Assembly (NCBI GenBank): GCA_002293665.1
Contig: DBDQ01000080.1
Coordinates: 50,535 to 62,327, forward strand
From: Alistipes sp. UBA928
GTDB lineage: Bacteria; Bacteroidota; Bacteroidia; Bacteroidales; Rikenellaceae
Direction: 5' to 3'
DNA: 11,793 nt
The notes beneath the pieces were generated by a model. It saw only the letters and a program-made list of their open reading frames with translations. It ran no database searches and was not told the DNA's origin. Shown here one piece after another: positions 6,597 through 11,793 of the stretch (its first letter is position 1; every line of letters begins with the position of its first letter). A program made the position numbers and the translations under genes.

Positions 6597-6773
6597 TGCC
6601 CGCCAAAGTTTGAGCAGCGCCCAAGCGACCATTATGGCGACGAAACCGATGAGGAAAATGACAAGCAGCCGCCACTGCCGGGTAGCCAGGCCGATGCCCA
6701 TGAACACGGTAATATGTATCGCCGCGATGATCCAGAACGATCCTTTGAGGATTTTTTCGCCCTTGCCGGCCAT
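6573..6773 (-). CDS. Small two-helix membrane protein of unknown function
   Basis: A 66-aa predicted inner-membrane protein starting MAGKGEKILKGSFW. Hydrophobic helices lie at about residues 12-32 (SFWIIAAIHITVFMGIGLA) and 38-59 (LLVIFLIGFVAIMVAWALL), with a basic C-terminus (KLWRAQKNRPRE). I do not recognise the family. ATG 6773 is used because the TTG further upstream lies within glmM. It starts 1 nt after the glmM stop, so it is almost certainly cotranscribed and possibly coupled. Its 3' end extends into the terminator loop of the convergent operon. The reading frame could in principle be fortuitous, but the spacing and clean two-helix hydropathy favour a real gene. Confidence 0.65.
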   Translation of the reverse strand: MAGKGEKILKGSFWIIAAIHITVFMGIGLATRQWRLLVIFLIGFVAIMVAWALLKLWRAQKNRPRE

Positions 6774-6774
6774 A

Positions 6775-8199
6775 CTATGAAAGTCTCGCAATCCGGTCGA
6801 TTATCTCGCCGGCGAGTGCTTCGGCTGCGGCATGATCAGGCGCTTCGCTGTAAATGCGAATGATGGGCTCGGTGTTGGAGCGCCGCAGATGCACCCACCG
6901 CCGGTCGGCGAAGTCGATCTTCACGCCGTCGATGTCTGTCACGCGCTCGACACCCGCCGCGCCCGTGTACGCCGCTTTCACCGCACGTAGAATAGCGTCG
7001 ACATCGACTCCGGCCGTAAGCTCAATCTTATTCTTCGAAATGTGGTAGTCAGGATACCCCGCCCGCAACTGCGTCATCGTCAGACCAGTGCGTGCCAGAT
7101 GTGAGAGCACGAGCGCCACCCCCACGAGCGCGTCGCGCCCGTAGTGCAGCGCCGGGTAGATAACCCCTCCGTTGCCTTCGCCGCCAATGACAGCACCCGT
7201 TTCCTTCATTCGCGCCACTACGTTCACCTCGCCCACCGCAGCGGCGTGGTAGTGCCCTCCGTGGCTTTCGGTCACATCGCGCAACGCACGCGACGAACTC
7301 AGGTTCGACACCGTGTCGCCTCCTCCCGTCGCCCCCAGCACATAGTCGGCCACGGCCACGAGCGTGTACTCCTCGCCGAACATTGCCCCATTCTCACAAA
7401 CGAGCGCCAGGCGGTCGACGTCGGGATCGACCACAACACCCAGATCGGCCCCCTCGCTAACCACCACGCCGGCTATTTCAGTGAGATTTTCGGGCAGCGG
7501 CTCGGGATTGTGCGAAAACTCGCCCGTGGGCTCACAGTTGAGGCGCACCACATCACAGCCGAGCGCCTCCAGCAGTGCCGGTATCGCCACTCCGCCCACC
7601 GAGTCGACAGCATCGACCACCACGCGAAACCGGCGCGCACGCACGGCGTCGACATCGACCAACGGCAGTGCAAGCACGGCAGCGATATGCTGAGCCGTGA
7701 AATCGACCCTCTCGACCACCCGGCCCAGACCGTCGACCCCTGCGTAGGCAAAATCCTCCTTCGCGGCCATCCGCAGTATCTCCTCCCCCGCCCCGGCACT
7801 GAGGAACTCTCCGCGTCCGTCGAGCAGTTTAAGTGCGTTCCACTGCCGCGGGTTATGGCTGGCGGTGATGATGATTCCTCCGTGCGCACCGTAGTGCATA
7901 ACAGCCATCTCGACCCCCGGAGTGGTACACAACCCTGCGTCGACCACATCGGCGCCGCATCCGGTGAGCGTACCCACCACCAGCGCGTGAACCATGTCGC
8001 CCGACAACCTCGCATCGCGTCCCACGACGATCCGCACACGCCGATCGTCCGCACACCGCGCACAGTCAGCGTTTGCCTGCCGCCCGATATAAGCCGCATA
8101 GGCCGAAGTGAATTTAACAATATCGACGGGAGTAAGGTTCTCCCCCGCCCCGCCCCCGATAGTTCCGCGGATTCCCGAAATAGATTTTATCAGTGTCAT
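6775..8199 (-). CDS. glmM: Phosphoglucosamine mutase
   Basis: A 474-aa alpha-D-phosphohexomutase predicted to convert glucosamine-6-phosphate to glucosamine-1-phosphate for UDP-GlcNAc, feeding peptidoglycan and lipopolysaccharide. Motifs in order: ISGIRGTIGG (7-16), GRDARLSG (60-67), phosphoserine loop TASHNP (112-117, Ser114), metal loop DPDVDR (258-263), sugar-binding loop GEGNGG (340-345) and phosphate loop RRSNTEP (439-445). The RxSNTEP form rather than RxSGTEP, and ISGIRGT, recall the Bacteroidota/archaeal-like branch; phosphomannomutase or phosphoglucomutase activity cannot be excluded from sequence. Residues 41-53 contain a short extra loop with CARC (46-49) not expected in the family core. 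ATG 8199 gives the canonical N-terminus. A small membrane-protein gene follows after 1 nt. Confidence 0.9.
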   Translation of the reverse strand: MTLIKSISGIRGTIGGGAGENLTPVDIVKFTSAYAAYIGRQANADCARCADDRRVRIVVGRDARLSGDMVHALVVGTLTGCGADVVDAGLCTTPGVEMAVMHYGAHGGIIITASHNPRQWNALKLLDGRGEFLSAGAGEEILRMAAKEDFAYAGVDGLGRVVERVDFTAQHIAAVLALPLVDVDAVRARRFRVVVDAVDSVGGVAIPALLEALGCDVVRLNCEPTGEFSHNPEPLPENLTEIAGVVVSEGADLGVVVDPDVDRLALVCENGAMFGEEYTLVAVADYVLGATGGGDTVSNLSSSRALRDVTESHGGHYHAAAVGEVNVVARMKETGAVIGGEGNGGVIYPALHYGRDALVGVALVLSHLARTGLTMTQLRAGYPDYHISKNKIELTAGVDVDAILRAVKAAYTGAAGVERVTDIDGVKIDFADRRWVHLRRSNTEPIIRIYSEAPDHAAAEALAGEIIDRIARLS

Positions 8200-8255
8200 A
8201 GATTAAATTTGAGATTTAAATTTGATTTTCATAACCCGTCATCGTTTGGCCGCAT

Positions 8256-8263
8256 CAAATGTA
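8256..8263 (-). promoter_or_regulatory. Probable -7 element of the glmM promoter
   Basis: On the minus strand TACATTTG (8263-8256) matches TAnnTTTG, 56 bp before the glmM ATG, predicting an AT-rich leader of about 50 nt. The -33 region would fall within the rpoD terminator hairpin (TTTCG at 8286-8282), a weak match. Confidence 0.5.
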
Positions 8264-8264
8264 T

Positions 8265-8295
8265 ACAAAAAAACGGGAACTCGAAAGTTCCCGTT
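8265..8295 (-). terminator. Rho-independent terminator after rpoD
   Basis: Read on the minus strand, AACGGGAACT (8295-8286) pairs with AGTTCCCGTT (8281-8272) in a perfect 10-bp stem with a 4-nt loop TTCG, followed by a T run (8273-8267). It lies 16 bp after the rpoD stop. TTCG is an unusually stable tetraloop. Confidence 0.9.
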
Positions 8296-8311
8296 CAAAA
8301 TCTGTATCCTC

Positions 8312-9172
8312 TTATCCGAGATAAGATTTGAGCCACTTGCTTTTGGAGCTGTGGCGCAGACGGCGGATCGCTTTCTCCTTGATCTGGCGCACCCGTTCGC
8401 GCGTGAGGCCGAACTTGTCGCCGATCTCCTCGAGCGTCATCTCGGGACAGCCTATGCCGAAGAAGTACTTCACAATGTCCTTCTCGCGCTCCGTCAAAGT
8501 TGCCAACGCACGGTCGATCTCCGTTCCCAAAGACTCATTAATAAGAGAACGGTCGGCGTTGGGCGAGTCGGCGTTGACCAACACGTCCAACAGGTTGTTA
8601 TCCTCGCCGTCGGCAAAGGGTGCGTCGACCGACACGTGTCGCCCTGCAACCCTCATTGTGTCCGTAACCTTCTCGCGCGGAAGATCCAAAACCGCGGCCA
8701 ACTCCTCGGGCGATGGTGTCCGTTCGTTCTCCTGCTCGAATTTGGCGAAAGCCTTGTTTATTTTGTTCAACGAGCCAACCTGATTGAGCGGCAGACGAAC
8801 AATACGCGACTGTTCGGCCAGCGCCTGCAAAATAGATTGCCTGATCCACCACACGGCATAGGATATGAACTTAAAACCGCGAGTTTCGTCGAATTTTTCG
8901 GCCGCCTTTATCAGTCCCAGATTACCCTCGTTGATGAGGTCGGGCAGCGACAGCCCCTGGTTCTGATACTGTTTGGCGACCGACACGACGAACCTGAGGT
9001 TGGCTTTGGTGAGTTTCTCCAACGCCTCCTGATCGCCCTTTTTAATCCTTTGGGCGAGTTCGACCTCTTCCTCGACGGTTATCAGGTCTTCCTTACCTAT
9101 CTCCTGCAAGTATTTGTCCAGCGACGCACTCTCGCGGTTGGTAATGGATTTTGTGATCTTCAGTTGTCTCAT
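8312..9172 (-). CDS. rpoD: Primary RNA polymerase sigma factor (Bacteroidota type)
   Basis: A 286-aa sigma-70 factor, the housekeeping type in this phylum, directing polymerase to TTTG/TAnnTTTG promoters. Region 1.2 is at about 17-50 (SLDKYLQEIGKEDLITVEEE). Region 2 spans about 55-125 with core-binding LPDLINEGNLGLIKA and melting/-10 recognition YAVWWIRQSI (105-114). Region 3 begins at about 135. Region 4.2 helix-turn-helix is TLEEIGDKFGLTRERVRQIK (246-265). Region 1.1 and the long insert of E. coli RpoD are absent, as is normal for Bacteroidota. ATG 9172 fits family starts (MRQLKITKSITNRESASL). It lies 20 bp downstream of htrA on the same strand with no clear promoter between them, so cotranscription is likely. 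A strong terminator follows. Confidence 0.96.
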   Translation of the reverse strand: MRQLKITKSITNRESASLDKYLQEIGKEDLITVEEEVELAQRIKKGDQEALEKLTKANLRFVVSVAKQYQNQGLSLPDLINEGNLGLIKAAEKFDETRGFKFISYAVWWIRQSILQALAEQSRIVRLPLNQVGSLNKINKAFAKFEQENERTPSPEELAAVLDLPREKVTDTMRVAGRHVSVDAPFADGEDNNLLDVLVNADSPNADRSLINESLGTEIDRALATLTEREKDIVKYFFGIGCPEMTLEEIGDKFGLTRERVRQIKEKAIRRLRHSSKSKWLKSYLG

Positions 9173-9192
9173 TTACTTAAATCTGCACTCTT

Positions 9193-10764
9193 TTATTCCA
9201 CCAACGAATATGTCATAGCCCTGCCGTCGGGATACACACCCTCAATCGTGGTTATTCTTTCGGTTATCCGGTACAGGTCGCTTATCGACTTGATACTCTT
9301 TTCGTTGACATGGGTTATAATAAACTCTCTGCGAACTCTGGCCTTGGCAAGAATCCCTCCCTGCGCCACCGCCGTCACCTGGATACCTCCGTCGATACCC
9401 AGCTCTCTCTTCTGCCTTGTGGTGAGGTTAATTTCCCTGTATTCACCCCCCAACTCCTTGATGGCGTCGAAGGTTTCGGCAGTGAGAAGTTCGCTCTTTC
9501 CGGCTCTATTACGCAACTCGACTTCGAATTGTTTCACTTTACCGTCTCTTTTTGCGGAAATATTTACCCTGTCTCCCGGACGTTTCAGACCTATGAGTCC
9601 GGCGACGGTCGCGCCGTCGTTGATCGTCACTCCGTCGATCTCGGTGATTATGTCGCCCTCTTTAATGCCGGCGGCCTTTGCTCCGCCCTCTATCACGCTC
9701 TCGACGTAGATACCGCCCGGCTCGGTGATGCCGAGTGCTTCACCTCTTTCCTCTATAAAGGCATCGTTGATGGCTGAATACGATATGCCGATCAGCCCTC
9801 TCTGCACCACGCCGTACTCCCTGAGATCGGCCACCACCTTGCGCACGATAGTTTCGGGCACGGCAAACGAGTAGCCCACGTATCCTCCGGTGCGCGAGAT
9901 AAGCAGCGTGTTGATACCCACCAGTTCACCGGCGGTGTTGACGAGTGCGCCGCCCGAGTTACCCGGATTCACTGCTGCATCGGTCTGTATGAACGACTCG
10001 ATGCCGGTCCTGCTTTGGCTCTGTATTGCACCCAGCGAGCGTCCCTTTGCACTCACTATACCTGCCGTCACGGTCGAATGCAGGTCGTAGGGATTACCTA
10101 TGGCCAGCACCCACTCGCCCAGCCTCAGCGCGTCGCTGTTGCCGAACGGGATCGACGGAAGGTCGGTTGCCTCGATTTTGATAAGAGCGATCTCGGTGTC
10201 GGCATCGGTGCCTACCAGCCTTGCGTCGTAGGTCTTGCCGTCGGGCATCTTCACCGTCAGTTTGTCGGCTCCGTCCACCACGTGGTGGTTGGTCACAATG
10301 TACCCGTCGGGGCTGAGGATCACCCCCGAGCCGCCCGACTGCCTCTGGCGCGAGCGCGGCTCGCCGCCCTCCTGACCGCCACGTCCGCCCTGGCTGCCCG
10401 GGCCGTCACCGAATCCCTCGAACCCCTCGAATCCTTCCGGAATACCGAAGAAATCGAAGAAGGGGTTACCCGAACCGCCGCCGCTATAGCTGCGCTGGGG
10501 AATTTCCTGAGTATTGATCACGCCCACGACAGCCTTCACCGCGTTTTCGGCGGCATAGGTGAGGTCGGGATAGTTTTGTGGTGTGTAGGATGTGAAGTGT
10601 GCACCTGCGTCCGCAAATCCGCTACCCGCAGGAGTCGCATCGTGCCGCATTGTGTTGTTATTACCACTGGACTGACTCACTTCGGTGACGATCCACGCCG
10701 TGGCGCCACCGGCAATGACCGCCGCCACGATGACGGCAATCACCATTAAAAATTTGTTCTTCAT
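9193..10764 (-). CDS. htrA: HtrA/DegP-type periplasmic serine protease with two PDZ domains
   Basis: A 523-aa envelope protease/chaperone of the Do family. The N-terminus (KNKFLMVIAVIVAAVIAGG) is a signal peptide or anchor. A Gly-rich, GFEGFEG-containing loop (about 94-146) precedes the trypsin-like domain with H161 (TNHHVV), the Asp region TDADTEIALIKI (187-198) and S270 (NPGNSGG). Aligned with DegP SDIALI, the usual catalytic Asp position reads E192 here. PDZ1 spans about 325-420 (GLIGI start; GIKEGDIITEIDG) and PDZ2 about 435-515 (GIQVTAVAQGG...FIITHVNEKSI). Length fits DegP/DegQ. ATG 10764 places the hydrophobic segment at the N-terminus; the upstream in-frame codon at 10824 lies next to the promoter. 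rpoD follows after 20 bp. Confidence 0.93.
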   Translation of the reverse strand: MKNKFLMVIAVIVAAVIAGGATAWIVTEVSQSSGNNNTMRHDATPAGSGFADAGAHFTSYTPQNYPDLTYAAENAVKAVVGVINTQEIPQRSYSGGGSGNPFFDFFGIPEGFEGFEGFGDGPGSQGGRGGQEGGEPRSRQRQSGGSGVILSPDGYIVTNHHVVDGADKLTVKMPDGKTYDARLVGTDADTEIALIKIEATDLPSIPFGNSDALRLGEWVLAIGNPYDLHSTVTAGIVSAKGRSLGAIQSQSRTGIESFIQTDAAVNPGNSGGALVNTAGELVGINTLLISRTGGYVGYSFAVPETIVRKVVADLREYGVVQRGLIGISYSAINDAFIEERGEALGITEPGGIYVESVIEGGAKAAGIKEGDIITEIDGVTINDGATVAGLIGLKRPGDRVNISAKRDGKVKQFEVELRNRAGKSELLTAETFDAIKELGGEYREINLTTRQKRELGIDGGIQVTAVAQGGILAKARVRREFIITHVNEKSIKSISDLYRITERITTIEGVYPDGRAMTYSLVE

Positions 10765-10825
10765 ACTTTGATTCGACTTTTTAATTGAGTAAAAAAAGCG
10801 TCTAAAATCATACCATAGGCACAAG

Positions 10826-10833
10826 CAAAGCTA
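10826..10833 (-). promoter_or_regulatory. Probable -7 element of the htrA(-rpoD) promoter
   Basis: On the minus strand TAGCTTTG (10833-10826) matches TAnnTTTG, 61 bp before the htrA ATG, giving a leader of about 56 nt. GTTT (10854-10851) is a weak -33 candidate 17 bp upstream. An AT-rich inverted repeat (CTAAAAA 10831-10837 / TTTTTAG 10842-10848) lies in the spacer. Confidence 0.5.
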
Positions 10834-10897
10834 AAAATCTTTTTTTAGATAAACGGGGTTATCGGCCCATTTATTTTTTTATTCGGTAAAATTCTTA

Positions 10898-10905
10898 TAC
10901 CTTTG
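10898..10905 (+). promoter_or_regulatory. Probable -7 element of the metK promoter
   Basis: TACCTTTG (10898-10905) matches TAnnTTTG. T-rich sequence upstream (about 10872-10880) could supply a weak -33. Predicted initiation near 10911 puts the riboswitch-like sequence at the very start of a leader of about 133 nt. Confidence 0.6.
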
Positions 10906-10920
10906 CACCACGATATTCAA

Positions 10921-10972
10921 ATGTGGAAAGATTTGGCTGCTTGCAACCACAATAAAAAAGTGCTAAAACGCA
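10921..10972 (+). promoter_or_regulatory. SAM-II class riboswitch (SAM_alpha-like) in the metK leader
   Basis: P1 is TGTGG (10922-10926) paired with CCACA (10947-10951). Its long loop has the conserved GATTTG (10930-10935) and CTTGCAA (10940-10946). The segment after P1 is A-rich (ATAAAAAAG). Then comes GCTAAAA (10962-10968), which can pair with TTGGC (10933-10937) in the loop to make the H-type pseudoknot. This order, P1-GAUUU-UUGCA-P1'-UAAA-GCUAAA, is the SAM-II signature known from alphaproteobacterial and some Bacteroidota methionine genes; the related SAM-V class shares the core. A SAM sensor before SAM synthetase makes biological sense. Recognition was by eye, not by covariance search. 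Confidence 0.8.
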
Positions 10973-11043
10973 TTACATTTTATTATTTACACCCAGCCGA
11001 TTTTTCCCGTTTTTAGTTGTTAACTTTTTAAAGTGACCAGAAA

Positions 11044-11793
11044 ATGGGATTTTTATTTACATCCGAGTCGGTGTCCGAGGGGCATCCCGACAAAGTTTCA
11101 GATCAGATTTCCGACGCCATTCTCGACGAATTCCTGCGCCGCGACCCGTGCGCCAAAGTGGCGTGTGAGACGCTCTGCACCACGGGACTCGTGGTAGTGG
11201 CTGGTGAGGTGCGCAGCGAGGCCTACGTCGACATTCAGGAGACCACGCGCCGCGTCATCAACCGCATCGGCTATACCCGCCCCGGCTACCGTTTCGACGG
11301 CGACTCGTGCGGCGTGCTGAGCGCCATCCACGAACAGAGCCCCGACATCAACCAGGGTGTGGTGCGCGCCACCGCCGACGAACAGGGCGCCGGTGACCAA
11401 GGTATAATGTTCGGCTACGCCACCGACGAAACGCGCGAATTCATGCCCGCCACTGCCACCCTCGCACACGTTATATTAAAGGAGCTCGCCGACATACGCC
11501 GTCAGGCTGAAGCTGGCACGCCCGGCGCCGCAATGACCTATCTCAGGCCCGACGCCAAGAGCCAGGTGACGATCGAATACAGCGACGATCGCCGTCCTCT
11601 TAGAGTCCACACCATTGTTGTCTCGACCCAGCATGACGATGATGCGAGCGTCGAGCGGATTCGTACAGATGTGCAGAACATATTACTGCCCCGGGTCAAG
11701 GCGCGCCTCGAAAGGGCGGGCGACAAGCTGGCAGCGCTGATCCCCGGCCCCGGCGACGACTACATCCTCCACGTCAACCCCACCGGCAAGTTC
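11044..11793 (+). CDS. metK: S-adenosylmethionine synthetase (3' part beyond window)
   Basis: The first 250 residues of methionine adenosyltransferase, which makes SAM from methionine and ATP in the cytosol. The frame is open to the window edge; Bacteroidota MetK proteins are about 420-430 aa, so roughly 60% is present. Motifs: FTSESVSEGHPDK (5-17, ATP-binding His14 region), ATADEQGAGDQGIMFGYA (109-126, catalytic loop GAGDQG 115-120), YLRPDAKSQVT (166-176) and VSTQHD (193-198); the visible part ends at NPTGKF (245-250). ATG 11044 gives the standard MetK N-terminus. No Shine-Dalgarno sequence is evident. The leader carries a SAM-II riboswitch-like element, so expression should fall when SAM is plentiful. 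A stretch of 71 nt separates that element from the ATG. Confidence 0.97.
   Translation, partial: MGFLFTSESVSEGHPDKVSDQISDAILDEFLRRDPCAKVACETLCTTGLVVVAGEVRSEAYVDIQETTRRVINRIGYTRPGYRFDGDSCGVLSAIHEQSPDINQGVVRATADEQGAGDQGIMFGYATDETREFMPATATLAHVILKELADIRRQAEAGTPGAAMTYLRPDAKSQVTIEYSDDRRPLRVHTIVVSTQHDDDASVERIRTDVQNILLPRVKARLERAGDKLAALIPGPGDDYILHVNPTGKF

Noticed and set aside
7144..8331. Plus-strand open frame (395 codons) opposite glmM
   Set aside because: The minus-strand protein carries all five phosphohexomutase motifs, and the plus frame is low-complexity His/Arg/Pro-rich.
8222..9709. Plus-strand open frame (495 codons) opposite rpoD and the end of htrA
   Set aside because: It spans two clear minus-strand genes and the terminator between rpoD and glmM, and has no family resemblance.
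10836..10850. GCTAAAAA at 10830-10837 as part of a second SAM-II element
   Set aside because: No matching P1 stem or GATTTG/TTGCAA loop lies upstream, and it precedes the metK promoter; it coincides with the htrA -7 region.

Overview
The window looks like chromosomal DNA from a member of the Bacteroidota, most likely a fairly GC-rich Bacteroidales such as Alistipes/Rikenellaceae; the genus is inference. Supporting signs are a short 286-aa primary sigma factor of the Bacteroidota type, several TAnnTTTG (-7) promoter motifs, a BlaI/M56 pair whose protease carries TonB-C-like and SusC-plug-like domains, and a pyrC next to a dolichol-phosphate-mannose-synthase-like glycosyltransferase.

Layout. 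Bases 1-60 hold the 3' end of a tRNA and its hairpin terminator. Next is a tightly overlapping minus-strand operon (2492 down to 59): a small helical protein of unknown function, a family 2 glycosyltransferase and dihydroorotase. It is transcribed divergently from a plus-strand FAD-dependent dehydrogenase of the COG2509 type (2556-4190), and the two promoters appear interleaved. The dehydrogenase gene carries a 72-bp palindromic repeat inserted in frame (24 codons). A BlaI-type repressor and an M56 membrane protease follow (4307-6540); their promoter is covered by a direct repeat that may be the repressor's operator, and a strong terminator closes the unit.

Three minus-strand blocks follow: glmM with a tiny membrane-protein gene 1 nt downstream (8199 down to 6573), then htrA followed 20 bp later by rpoD (10764 down to 8312). 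The rpoD terminator abuts the apparent glmM promoter. The htrA-metK intergenic region (10765-11043) has divergent promoters and, at the start of the metK leader, a sequence that closely fits a SAM-II class riboswitch. metK runs off the right edge after 250 codons.

Most genes are housekeeping: pyrimidine synthesis, lipid-linked sugar donor synthesis, amino-sugar supply for the wall, primary transcription, envelope protein quality control and SAM synthesis. The less ordinary items are the protein-embedded palindrome, the M56/TonB-C/plug-like fusion with its putative operator, the riboswitch-controlled metK, and an HtrA in which the usual catalytic Asp position reads Glu. I do not see a phage, CRISPR array, IS element or classical defence system.
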